Below, one piece after another: positions 37,601 to 48,918 of a DNA stretch of 64,000 nt (positions are counted from its first letter, which is position 1; each line of letters begins with the position of its first letter). This stretch comes from Latrodectus hesperus (lineage: Eukaryota > Arthropoda > Arachnida > Araneae > Theridiidae): contig CM075852.1 of assembly GCA_037975125.1 (NCBI GenBank), positions 11,164,814 through 11,228,813 on the forward strand, in the 5' to 3' direction. Under the pieces are notes generated by a model. That model had not been told where the DNA came from. It saw only the letters and a program-made list of their open reading frames with translations, and ran no database searches. A program made the position numbers and the translations under genes.

Positions 37601-40600
37601 AGTTGAAGGTCTTGTTGCAACAGAGGGTGTTGCTGTAGTAACTGGGATTGTGGCAGGATTTTGGGGGGTTTCGGCCCTTGGCAGAGTTTTGTTGATTTGA
37701 AGTTCTGTAAAAAAATATCGTAATTTGGATACAAGTGAATAAGAATTAATAAAAAAATGTAAACATGAATAATCCATGTTAAATACCTATAATTTATGAT
37801 TTTCTTAATATCTGTATGTAGCAAAAACAGAAAAATCAATGGCGTTTCTTATAACTTTCTGAATAATAGCCATATTCAGTTTTTGAAAATTATTAAAAAT
37901 TTCAATAATTATTACTAATTATGTTGCCTACCACTTTGATTTTTTTATTCAAATTCAAGCAAAATCTTAAGATATTCAACATTGGAACAATCAAAAAAAG
38001 TTTTAAGTTTCTGAATTATCGATCTTTATGATTTTATCAATACCCCTATCAAACAAATTTTGTTGATTCTTATTTATTTGAGAACAGAAATATTATCAAA
38101 TTATCATGAATTAATAGTTTATAAATAGAAGACACTGGAAAAGTTTTCATAAATATTCTAACATAGAAGATTGGGTAAATGTTTAATATCATTAAAGTGC
38201 AGAAATTAATTGTACTTCAAGAGATCATTGAATATTTATATCATACCAAAAAAGATAATATTAATTTGAGATACTTATGCATGTAAGGCAATAAAATATT
38301 AAAAATTTAAAACTATAATTTGGTAATGAACAAATAAACTTGTCATTGTGTACTGATGCAATTGAGGAGAAGTACAAGCATTATTTTTTTGTCAGCCTTA
38401 TTGATTTCGATAATAATGAATTAATAAGAAAACAATTAAGAAATACTTAATATTTTTCCGAAATTACTATTTTGTATCTAAAAATAGTTCTCATGTACAT
38501 TTTTGAATACATTTTTTACATCAAATTTGAAAATGTTGTAATAAGAATTTATATCCATGAAAATGCTTTTAATTTTATAAGGATTCAATAATATATAAAA
38601 GTTAAATTAACTCTACTTTTTATTTTACTATCATAATGATAGGAACATTTTTTCGAACTTACCTTGATCCAGAAAATCCTCATCAGCTTTTCTAAATTCA
38701 TCTTGCTCCTCATTTTTCTCGTAGTCGTCATCAAATTTGACGAACTCATTGTTATAATCAAGTTCTGTATAGTCCAACTGCTGTGTGTAAATAGGCAATT
38801 CAGTACTAGTGGTAAGTAAGACTTCTTTTACAGTGGATTGTTTTGGAAGTTTAGTTGTTCGCGGTGGTAAGCGTCCTCTTTTTCGATTGTTTTCGAATGG
38901 TATCGTTGTGACAACTTGTCCATATTCTCTTGTAATATAAAATGGTTCAGCTGTTGGACGCAATGTTTTCTCTTTTTTACTTATTAGAATAGCAGAATTA
39001 TCTATTTCGTCCTCTTTTTCAGTAAAAGATTCTGTATGATAACTTTTCTCGTTTTCTTTCTTGATAAAAGACTTGGTTTTCAGTCGATCGAATCTATGTG
39101 TGTTTCTATTCCTTAAGAAGTCATTCGGTCCTTTAAATTTTGATGGGACTGCTTCGTCGAATTCCTTAGTAGAAGCATCTGGAGTACTTGTAGTAGGTTG
39201 ATTTCTTGTCCAAGATACTCTAGCAGGAACAGTTGTCTTATGCAATCGTGTTCGTGATCTAGTTTTAGGATAACTTGTCTCATAAGAGCTTGTTCTAGGA
39301 GAATTTGTCTTCGAATACCTTGTTCTTGGAGAATTTGTCTTAGAAGAGTTTGTTCCTGTAGTACTAGTCTTGGGTGTAGTAGTTGTTTTACGCGTGACTC
39401 TTTCAAAGCTTCGAGTAGTGCTTCTTACGGATTCGTGAGTTGTGGTCGTAAAGGCTGTTGTTCTGGTAAGAGAATTACCTCTTTTGGCTGACCAGGATAA
39501 CCTTGTTCCATTTCTTACTCTTCTTTTAATACCATTTAGTGGAAATTTAAAACTGGTTTGAGGTTTCTCAGTTGCATTTTTTATAGCTGCTTCATTTTCT
39601 ACATTAGATTTAAGAGGCTCATTTTTCGGTTGTTCTTTCACATTATCAGGCTGGAAAGAACTATTTGTTTTCTCAACCAGATTCTCATTTTCTTCTTGTA
39701 ACGCAGGAGTAATGATGATAGCCTTAGTAGTCTTTATTCTCCTTCTGAAGGAAACAGGAGACTTTGTGGATCGATTTTTGCTAAAGAGTTTTGATTTGCC
39801 TGCGGTGGAAGACTTAGAATCCGAAGTTGACTCTTGAACTGTTGGAGTGGCAGGTACAGAAGGAGTCGATGTTATACTTTCTGTTGTTGTTGTCTGTACA
39901 GTAGACGGTTTTGTGGGGAAAAGAGAATTCCTTCTTGATCCTGGTCTCAGAAGTCGAGATGGTTTATTCCTTCTTGATGAATCAAACCAAAATCCTGGTC
40001 GAGATCCAGGAACAAGGGGCTTAAACGAACTATCAGTTTCTGGTCCTAAAATTCATATTTGTACATAATTAAATAATGTACATTCACAGATTAAAAAAAT
40101 TATATGTATCTCCAGACAAATTTCTTTAATAGTGTTACTCTTAAACACTCTTGTTACACAATATTCGGATCAAATTATTTCCAATGTATTTTCTTATTTG
40201 AATAAAACATTTAATATTTTATCAAAATGCGTACTGATGAATTTATTTTGTACATAAAAATTTAACCCTGAACAGAAAAAGAATTTAACCACAATTAAAA
40301 AAAATAATCATTTATTTAATTCAGAATTATTTTGGCAAGTCTCAAGGAGTTCTAACTATTTAATCTTTCTTATGCATATATGGCAATAATCAAACCTCTT
40401 CAATATTTTTTTTATAATTTTCTAATATTTTTTAAATTTTTTACTGATTTGTTCTTCTTTAGTAATATGCATTTATTCTTTTTGGAGGAGATATAGAAAT
40501 ATTTGTAAAATAAGAATACATCAAATATCTAATAAATTAAGAATTTTAAGGTATGCATTTCATGTACTCGGCATCCTATAGGAAAGAAATGCTGTATTTT

Positions 40601-43600
40601 ACGTAAAGAACTTACCAGCACATTTTAAATATTTAATTATTGTTTTTTGCTATTTTTAAAGGAATCGAGTTTTTTTTTTAGAAAAATAAATGGTTAACTC
40701 TATTGGGCTTATATACCTTCTTCAGCAAACGTTAGATCTTCTTTGGAATCTGCTGCTTCAATTTCCTCTTCAAGTGTTGAGGGTGGCTCACTTTCGGTTG
40801 TCGATCTGCGAGACAAAGTTGATCGTTTCCATGTCACTGCAGATTTCGTAGTGGATGTTGACACTTCGGCTCGAGGTGTAGTTGGTGGTCTTGTTGCTCG
40901 CCGCCACGTCACTGCAGATTCTCCCAGAGTTAATAAGCACAATAAAAGGCATAGGCCCAAGGTTCCGGGAATCTAATTAAATACCATATAATTATATTGT
41001 GGAATTCTGAATTCAGATGAGTAATTTACCATCTGACCATTTTGTAAGCAAACTAATGAGCTCCCAATAAAGACAAAAAAAAAATGGTAATTAAGACATA
41101 CAGAGGTGAGAAGAGAAGAAAATTATTTTCAAGTAAGTTATTAACCTGCTTTGCAATATAATTGCAAACGTCAAGAAACAAATAGAAATAATTAAAAACT
41201 TAATTAGATGCTATTTTTACATAAGAAAATCTCTTCGTAATTTAGTAGTAAGTATTTTATGTGCCTAGAGCTTTCTACCGATTGGGAATATTAATTAGTT
41301 TATTAAAATCATGAATAACAATTTTTTTTATCATTTTTTTAAGCAGAATGTTCCTATTTCCGTTTTTCCTTCCTGTGAAGTAATATTATGCTATTTGTAT
41401 TTTAATATTCGTTTTATAAACTCAGCCTTATTTTACTTCACATTTAAAAAAAAGCCATAAAGCATTTTTCATTGAATGGAAATATTATAATTAAGATTAA
41501 GTTTATTGAGCTGTAACTATGAAGGAAAAACAAATTAATAATTTTTAATAAATGATTTGTTTTCGCTGTCTAATGTGTTTTAGTAAACACATTGCTAACA
41601 AATTATTTATAAATCTAAAAACATAAATTTCCTTGCATGAAAAAAATAAATGTTTAAATTTGGTTTATCTTTAAGTGTTTTTACCTTTTATTAGAGTGGT
41701 AGAAAAATTGTTATTATCCTCCCATGCCTCAGAATTGTCATCAGATAAAACAGTTAACATTATTTTGAATACAGGAATATTATTTTGAATATTATAGAAA
41801 TAATAATAAAACTTTCTTTTTTCATTGTATTCAGACTTAATGGAAGTCAATAAAATGATTATTGTAATAATAAGTCATTAAAACATTTGATTTTAAATGT
41901 TACACAAATTTTTTTATTTTTCTCTGAAATTAATTAAATGATTAGCTTTTAAACAGCTGTAAAATTAATAAAAAAATTTAAATTAAAACACTAAATTAAA
42001 ATTACAATCGAAAAAATGAACAATTATTACGTGAAGTATAACTCAGGGCTTATAAACTGAATCAACCTACATAAATTTCAAACTTAATTTTGAAAAGAAA
42101 TATAAAATAAATCTATGAATCTTATTTTTTCTATGATGATTTTATCAAAAAGGCGTCAAAATAAGTTTAGGTTTTATTATTTTAAGTTTATTTGTGTGTG
42201 TGTTAGTTTTGATAAAATTGCTGTAAATAATATTATTCAATTCTAAATTTATTCAAATATCAGTACTTCATTTACATATGTTGCTACTTTTCCGGTAATA
42301 TAAATCTCTTTTGGTCTACTATCATAAATAAAACAGTTTTATGATACGCAATTCTTTTGTTAGCTGATATTCTACATTTCAACTGTTATTCAAATATCAA
42401 AATTCTTGTTTTTAAGGATTTTGCAGAATCAATATAATAGAGCATATTTCGACAACGCATGTTTGATATAATTTATGTAAATCACGACGTGAACAGAATA
42501 GTGGGATCTTTTGCTTTATTTTATAAAAGAACATATAACCACAATTTATCTCTCAACAAAATATACAATCCCGGATATTTAGACAGTTATTTACGACTTT
42601 TTGTTCAAAAGTAAATTTTTATTTTAAGCATATTAATTTATTAAAGATTAAGAGGTTATTAAAAATATTATATTAATATAATATTTTATTATATTAATAT
42701 AATATATAAAAATATTATAAAGAGTATTAAAAATATATAAATGTATTAAAAATATTTTAATCAAATTGACGTGAAAGAATATTTAATTTAAATCTCGAAA
42801 TTAAAGTTTGAATAAAAGCGTTAAAATTAGTATCTCAGATAAATAATGAAAAATCAAATACGTATTAAACTATTTAATAGTGCATTTTTGAATACAATTA
42901 TGATATAACATATATAAATTTGACTGTAAATAATTTTTCATATAAGAATAAAATTAAGTAAAAAACAAACAACAAAAGATCTAAAACCTGTTTTGTATAG
43001 AAATCTAATTTAACTTATTAAGGATTTGTAAAGTTATCGAAATTCTATCTTTACTGCATAAATCTTTGAATTTATACAACTAAAAAAAGAAATAAAATAA
43101 TGTAATTTGTTGAATTTAACTATAAATTTAAGGAAAACCGTTAAAATATAATATTATATATATAACAGCAGAAAAAAGGAAAAATAACCGTTAAAAAAAT
43201 CTAATCTTAAAAAAAAGAAAAAAATTGCGTTTTTTATCAATAGTAATGGTTTCTTTCAAATCTTTAAATTTATCAAAAATTAATGAAAACATAAACGATA
43301 CGAAATAAGAATAATTCAAACAAAATATTTGATTTCAGTGTCTTAAAAATTATTTAATTTAGCTATGTATTCATAGCTGAAATATCTCTATTATTAATTA
43401 ATAATTATTTATTTAATTTTAATTAATAATTATTTATTATTAATTAATAAATCCATTTTGAGATAATACAATAGCATGATTTATTCCAAGAGTTGAAATG
43501 AATCTATAAGAAATATTGTTTTGGAAGTTAGAAATGATATGTAGTCTGAATTATAAAAGAAAATGAAAGTTAGCAATGACTTAAAGCAGGAAAATCCATT

Positions 43601-43654
43601 TTGAACTGCTAATACTGTAACCGTACTCACCGACACTTTCATTATCCACTTCAT
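32420..43654 (-). CDS. Gene 2: secreted Trp-module protein, 1,736 aa (6 exons)
   Basis: Exons on the minus strand are 43654-43631, 40972-40717, 40045-38663, 37704-37301, 36911-36000 and 34651-32420, totalling 5,211 nt, or 1,736 aa plus stop. Every junction is GT/AG and phase-consistent. The signal peptide is split: MKWIMKVS in exon 1 and a Leu/Cys-rich core ending GESA in exon 2. Then follow a SAVTW(R/K)R pair, a Ser/Thr/Arg-rich region (exon 3), a GYVVW module (about residues 611-615), the shared EWKI module (about 915-955), an acidic and Asn-rich region with 17-residue repeats, an RRKRPLRRRHH basic cluster and the C-terminal KIIVIDYAGK strand. No cysteine was seen in the predicted mature chain. 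Gene 2 is less Trp-dense than genes 1 and 3. The family is unknown; secretion is well supported and function is not. Confidence 0.85.
33079..33342 (-). repeat. 51-bp coding repeats (17 aa) in gene 2 exon 6
   Basis: The units begin at about 33079, 33130, 33181, 33232 and 33283 (51-bp steps), with a 48-bp variant next. The peptide unit is GENHQRYSNAMPSIASN-like, with conserved N-H-Q-R-Y and P-S-I. The middle units differ at only a few bases, so expansion is recent. Copy number probably varies between individuals. Confidence 0.9.
34652..35999 (-). other. Gene 2 intron 5
   Basis: A 1,348-bp phase 0 intron. Apart from the truncated retroposon it is A+T-rich, with no exon seen. Confidence 0.7.
35477..35773 (-). 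mobile_element. 5'-truncated retroposon with 12-bp target duplication
   Basis: atagacacttct flanks it exactly (35465-35476 and 35774-35785). On the minus strand a short open frame (LTFNEGRKTFVTC then CQNHQASPEHLLDC) looks like the Cys/His end of a LINE protein, followed by a non-coding tail closing in eight CAA units. It lies in intron 5 of gene 2, in the gene's own orientation. This is a typical target-primed insertion and fairly young. Confidence 0.85.
36000..36911 (-). CDS. Gene 2 exon 5 (EWKI module)
   Basis: This is 912 nt, phase 0-0, from ATTCCAG to GTAAGA. A long Ser/Thr/Pro-rich lead (GKFEKAPSTVSYTPNVPY onward) precedes WTIVGTGGPDGWSLL, LEWKIHN and GKWSVTS, the same module as gene 1 exon 5 and starting in the same intron phase. 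It ends in an Asn/Glu-rich segment. Confidence 0.85.
37301..37704 (-). CDS. Gene 2 exon 4 (GYVVW module)
   Basis: After TTTTTTTACAG it encodes ELQINKTLPRAETPQNPA, a Pro/Thr linker, then GYVVWSLGQDGSGWSYQ, GGHVKWSAQ and DRWSVQG, with NSPWSPV further on. Four spaced Trp residues alternate with Gly turns. It corresponds to gene 1 exon 4. The donor is GTGAGT, phase 0, the same phase as gene 1 exon 4. Confidence 0.82.
37705..38662 (-). other. Gene 2 intron 3
   Basis: A 958-bp phase 1 intron, A+T-rich, with no element or exon seen. The neighbouring introns 2 (40046-40716) and 4 (36912-37300) are likewise empty. Confidence 0.7.
38663..40045 (-). CDS. Gene 2 exon 3 (Ser/Thr/Arg-rich region)
   Basis: This is 1,383 nt, symmetric phase 1-1, from ATTTTAG to GTAAGT, open from end to end. 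It begins GPETDSSFKPLVPGSRPGFW. It contains a (T/S)KTNSPRT-type repeat, many R-x-x-T/S sites and ends in an acidic Tyr/Asp-rich segment (DYTELDYNNEFVKFDDD). There is little Trp and no recognised domain; it is likely disordered. Confidence 0.85.
40717..40972 (-). CDS. Gene 2 exon 2 (signal peptide core, SAVTW repeat)
   Basis: It starts after TTAATTAG with ATT CCC GGA, encoding IPGTLGLCLLLCLLTLGESA, the hydrophobic core and probable cleavage site. The mature part begins VTWRRATRPPTT, and SAVTW is repeated about 30 residues on (SAVTWKRSTLS). It ends in an acidic run. The donor is GTATAT, phase 1. Confidence 0.85.
40973..43630 (-). other. Gene 2 intron 1
   Basis: A 2,658-bp phase 0 intron between the two halves of the signal peptide. 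It has A+T palindromes (about 42660-42720 and 43390-43450, alternating attaatat/atattaat) and nothing coding. Confidence 0.7.
43631..43654 (-). CDS. Gene 2 exon 1 (start codon, 8 codons)
   Basis: ATG AAG TGG ATA ATG AAA GTG TCG is followed by the donor GTGAGT (plus strand actcac before 43631). It gives MKWIMKVS, a basic n-region that completes the signal peptide of exon 2 after a 2,658-bp intron in phase 0. It lies 50 bases below a predicted initiator. Confidence 0.8.
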
Positions 43655-43698
43655 GTCAGAGCACTCAACGAGGTACTACTGACTTCTCGAGACCACAT
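43651..43698 (-). CDS. Upstream ORF overlapping the gene 2 start
   Basis: An ATG six bases below the predicted initiator opens a 15-codon frame whose TGA overlaps the main start as ATGA. If ribosomes use it, termination would fall on the main ATG and allow re-initiation. The leader before it is so short that it may be skipped. It depends on the transcription start being as predicted. Confidence 0.35.
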   Translation of the reverse strand: MWSREVSSTSLSALT

Positions 43699-43699
43699 G

Positions 43700-43736
43700 A
43701 ATCTGACTTCCCTGACGTCCGGACCACGTTTTATGA
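43700..43736 (-). promoter_or_regulatory. Core promoter of gene 2 (TATA-like and initiator)
   Basis: The coding strand has CATAAAAC (43736-43729) and, about 30 bases on, TCAGATT (43706-43700), close to the arthropod initiator TCAGT. Transcription from the A at 43704 gives a 50-nt leader to the ATG at 43654. The surrounding 43655-43930 is GC-richer than its flanks, as is the gene 1 promoter. Confidence 0.5.
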
Positions 43737-43936
43737 TTAACTTTCGGAATTTCGTCGTAATTCCAAAAGGTCCGAGCCCGAGTCACGCCTTGTCTCAGAA
43801 TGTAAAGGTGAGTTGTCGGGAATCTGCGAAGAGATGGATGCCATAATTTTGTACAAAAGAAGCTTCTTCGACACGGTGTCGTAGTATTCAGTGCATAAGC
43901 CATTTTGGATGGAACAGAAAGGTGGAGTTCATTCAC

Positions 43937-46900
43937 AAAGAAAGATTCAGACTCTGGAATTTTTATTCATGAAGTATTTTACTGGGATCCTGAAAGAGAG
44001 GATGAAAAAAGAAAGCCGACTTTTCTTTTTTTGTGCGTTTTACTCTTTTTCATTGGTGTCATTTACACCTAATTTGCTTTCTTCATTCTTAACTCAGGCT
44101 TTTTTTTCTTTAATATTTGGCGCATTGCTTAATCACGTCTCTTAAATATTTTGCTGCACTGAATGCGACAATATTTGCTTGTTTTATTATTCTTCATTGG
44201 GGTTTATTATAAAAGTCAGAAGCATGGTGTCAAAAAATGTTTGTCAGTCTTAATGCCACTAGATAAAAAGATATTTGTAACCTTATTACATTTTTTATTT
44301 TTCTAATTAAAATTAAAAGATATTTTCTAATTAAAATTGAATGTAATATTTTTTTCATAAAAATATTTAGTAGCAGATTAATATATTAAAATATATTTTA
44401 GAAATTAATAATTTCTATTAATTATTATATATTGGAATCAGCTAATTTTTTTAAAGTTAAATTGCATTAGTGTTACTATTATATTTTTGAATTTTTATAT
44501 CAGCTAGCAATGTTTAAGTCTATATTTTAAACTTTTTAAATTCTATTTAGCTTTCAAAAAGCAGATTAATCTTTTTAAACTTTCTCTGTCCTATAGTTTT
44601 CTTTTTTTATTCAGAAAACTTTAGATCTTAATATTCCATCAGTTTTCGGCATAACAGAAATATTTTCAGTTGAATCCTCTTCTCAGGTATGTTTAATTCT
44701 TTTAGACTATATTTATTTTTCTTCATTTTTCGGAAAAAAATCAATTAAATTGTTTCTGCAAAAAAAAAATTGTTTTATATTATTTTTTAAAATAAAAATA
44801 CTTCTATTTAATTTGAAGAAAACTGTAATTGGAAAAGATGTTAATATAAACACTCGAAAATATTTAGTTTAAAATCAGAAGACATGGTAAGAAACTAATA
44901 TTTGAAGCAATTTTTTAATAATAATTATTTTAAACACTTATAAAGAAGTAATAACTTGAATCATAAGGAAACATTAAAATAGTTAAAGGGATTTTAGAAG
45001 TGTCAGTGAGGGATAGTTATTAATAATCTTTATGAGGTAATAAAGATTTTATAATTGATAAATTGTACTGTAAAAAATAAATTTTAAAATGTAAGTTTAA
45101 AAAAAATTAAAAAAATTTCTGCCATTATATTACTAAATATTTTCAGCACCTTGTATTTAAGTACTCTGACTTTTAAACGAATTATTCAGCTATTTTTTTT
45201 AATAATTTATGTCTAATAGATCAGTCATTTTTAATAAGAAAAATACAATAGTAAATTTTTATTTATAATTAATAACTTTCAACTTATCACTCTAGTTAAT
45301 GATTATACTCTGTTGAAAAATTTATTGAAATACGTTACTTTACCCCTACCCCCCAAAAAAAATTCAAAATTGATTTTTTGTAATAAAAAATAAAATTTTC
45401 ATAACATTTTGAATTTGATGATGGAATCAAACAAGAAAGATAAACACGATTGTCATAGATGAAGTTATCAAATAGGAAGAAGTTATATACATTTGACCTT
45501 TCAAATTTTTCAACATTTTAACATTCTCTTTTAGAGATTTTAGGCATTTATGTTTTTAGCGGAGCATACGTACCATACATATCTTTATTTATTTATTTAC
45601 ATATTTACTTTTGTCATTTCTATGATAATCGTATCGAATAATGCCACGAGTTCTTACAAGGGTTCCTGAAATTACTTTTGTTTCAGAGTACTTTCGGGGG
45701 AGCCTGTAGTCCGTTGAGAGGGGGTCTCCAGGTGCCGGATAAGGGAATGATTGTCATCAGACAAACATTTGATGGGTGGTCGGAAGGAAGTCAAAGACCC
45801 ACTGAGTACATGCGATATACGTGCTCGTTAAATCTGTGGAATCGAAAGTCTTGTGGTCGGTCGTTGAGCAGCTACCATGGGTGTAATGGTCTGGAGAAAA
45901 TTTCCTCCTCCTCCGGATAAAAGTCAAAATGGAGGGAATGGATCCTCTTGTGGTGCCATCTCTCGGAGGAGTCTTAGAGCAGAGACGTACTTTCACCTTC
46001 ATGTTGCTCTGTCTAAAGGAAAGGCTCACCCTTCTGATTTAATTTCGTATGGCCGTCTGCTAGAAAAAATACTTCCCGTGTACCAATAAGCAGAAGTCCA
46101 ATGGTACCTCTTTTAAATGATCTTTTTTATTCACTATCGATTTATTTTAATAATCGCTATTTTATTAAGAAAAAAATCCAAGGTAAAATATAGATCTTCA
46201 TTTGCTTAGCGTCAATGTCTTTGCTTAACAAAGTGAAATGGATGTTAGTCTACTTGTTAGCTGTTGGAATGAGTATTTAAGAATTTTTTTTACCAGTTTC
46301 TGCATTTGTGACACATTAAGATGGTCTAACGTAATTCCAAAAGCTACTTTACTATATTTGATGCTAAAAAATCTGATTATTGCTGTCAGATTCTAAGGGA
46401 TCCACCATATGAGATTAAGTTATTTACTATAAATACTAGAAATACATAATAACAGAATTGCAAAATCAGATAATATTTAATATCAGAATTGAAGCAGAAT
46501 AATTGCATCAACACATGCAAATTTTAATTAAGTATTTGTAAAATTTTTTTGATTTTGTAATAAAAATCTGCAACTATTGGAATTATTAACATTTCTCACA
46601 AACGTTTGTGCACAGTTTGTAATACCGTTAGTACATTGTTGTATAATCAAAAACTTTTTTTTATAATTTCTTATTTTTATAATTTAAAACCAATAAAATT
46701 GAAAAAGTTATTCTGATATAATGAATAAATCAGAAACACTTCTTCACCAAGAAAGTAAATTTTAGATTTAAGTTAAGAAATAAGATTAAAATACTTAGAA
46801 AAATGGGTAAAGTTAAATATAAATAAATTTAAAATTTATTTTATTTTTGTTTATTCATAACTATATCTAAATATTGCAAAATAATTTCTGTATTTAAATG

Positions 46901-48425
46901 TAAAATAAAATCAATTTCAGTAATAGTGGAGGCATTTTCATATTAAATTTTTAAAGAGTAAATATAATTTCGATTATAGTTAACTTTCCTAATGTATATT
47001 CATTATCACCTGAAATTTGAACAAAATTTTTAAATGATATTGATTATAGCGCAAAAATACTTAAATTAAATTGCAAAGATATTTGTTATCTACCCTTCAT
47101 TTTAAATTTACATTAAAACTATTTTTATAAAAATCACTAATGAGACAAAAATACTAATTAGTTGAAATCTTGACATTTTAGGAAACTTTATTTCCTCTAA
47201 ATTTTCAAAATACTTATTTTTATTCATAATGTTTAGATTTAACAATATATATGATAAAAATTTTAGGAATAATATAAAAAGCAGAACGTTCATAAAAATT
47301 TATTTTTACGTATTTATTGATTCATTTATTTTGTTTTTTCTTTCATGGCACTTGTAAATCAATATTTTATATCTTTCAATGTTAATTCCTGAGCTTTTTC
47401 AATTTTGATATAAATTATAAAGGAATAAATTCATTACAAGATATTTTATGGTCACTATCTGTTTATTTAAAGAAAAAATTAAAAAATGTTTCCTTTCTCG
47501 GGAAAAATTATAGCATCTCATTTGATGCTCACAATTAGAGCATCTAAAGAGTTATGGTGTTTGTTATTATTAATACATGAATAATAACTTATGGTTTTTT
47601 TTTACTTAAACTTATTCATAGCAAGCTACAATAAAAGCAAAAACAGAATAAATTTTATTCATATTTTATTTAAGACTTGTGATGTTTTCATTATTAATTC
47701 ACATTAATCTTTCAGAGTTATAAATATTATATATATATAAGTAATTTTATTAGATTAAATTTTATATTTTATTACTATGAAAAGAAACCAGCTAAAAAAG
47801 AATTGTAAGGGATTTGTAATTTAAGAGATTTTCAAAATAATCTTAGATCCAGTTTATTAGTCAAGTAATTTCTAAATATATGCTAAATTGTAATAAAACA
47901 TACATAAAAGTTAAAAAGGTTCTTAAAGATTTTAGATTTAGAACCTTTAATATTTCCAACAACTTCACGGAACATATTTTGTTGTAATCAACTGAAAATA
48001 TATTTAATTACGATTGTTTATAATTTCCTGTAAACTTCACTCTAAATTGCTAAGTTTTTAAAAATATTGTGACAGTATATTTCTAATTTATAACAAAATC
48101 AGTAATGATAATAACATAAGTTATTTTTAAAAAAAATTTTATAATGTTTTTGAGAATCACAAGCTAAGTTCAATAAAGTAACAGAGGACTCTCCGGTTCA
48201 TTTTTGTCTGATATTTTTTTAATTGTGTGCATTTTTTAACTGTGTTACTCTTGTTTAAATTATATTTCGTAACACAAACTTTCTTTATTTCGATGTAATT
48301 AATTATCATGTGATAATCAAATGTAATTATAATTGTAAAAAAGAAAAATTTCGCTAGTATGATAGAATATCACTTTTTGAACTGAAAGGTACATGAATGA
48401 ATTGCAAAATTAAAATCATTTTCAC
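43937..48425. other. Intergenic region between genes 2 and 3
   Basis: A+T-rich. Short open frames near 43891-44145 and 47108-47293 are low-complexity and unsupported. The only recognised element is the dispersed repeat at 45786-46045. Confidence 0.55.
45786..46045 (+). repeat. Dispersed repeat related to SINE family B
   Basis: It shares gagtacatgcgatatacg, gttgagcag, taccatgggtgtaat and tggatcctct ... tggtgccatc with the SINE at 26992-27382. The sequence upstream (45680-45785, gggggagcctgtagtccgtt) has no tRNA head, so it is either 5'-rearranged or a different element sharing this 3' part. Confidence 0.7.
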
Positions 48426-48431
48426 TTTATT
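48426..48431 (-). terminator. Possible poly(A) signal of gene 3
   Basis: AATAAA on the coding strand about 490 bases past the stop. No closer canonical hexamer was noticed, so the 3' untranslated region may be long. Confidence 0.35.
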
Positions 48432-48918
48432 CACAAAATATCAAAAGTACACAAATATACATCAAGATTTAAAATTCTAAAAGAACACTTAAAGCCGTTG
48501 TGTTGTACATTGAATCTATGTACGAGTTACTTTTTTACAGATATTACATGGTTGATTCAATCAGAAAAAATTACTTCTATATTAATCTCAAGAATGAATT
48601 AAAAACTAAATATTTTCCAAGATTGAGAAGAGTACAATTTTTTCTGATATGAAACTTTTTAAAGAGAGTTCCTCTTGACCGTGACATTTATAGTAAACGA
48701 AAAATACCTTAGTGACAATAATCAGACAATTAATAAAGACATATAAAACAAGCAATGTTGAAAACTTCCAAACCAACACAAAACAAAATTAAATACTTAA
48801 ACATGTAAGTAAATCTCAATCATGTATCAAATTAAGCATTCAAAATTCTAAACTAACATTTGAAGCCCAATGACAAAAACAAATTAGAATCACCAAACAA
48901 CCATTGTTGATTCTAAAA

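Noticed and set aside
43676..43936. 86-codon minus-strand ORF upstream of gene 2
   Set aside because: It covers the TATA-like/initiator region and has no domain features.
43891..44145. 84-codon plus-strand ORF rich in Phe/Leu
   Set aside because: Low-complexity T-rich sequence next to the gene 2 promoter; no homology pattern.
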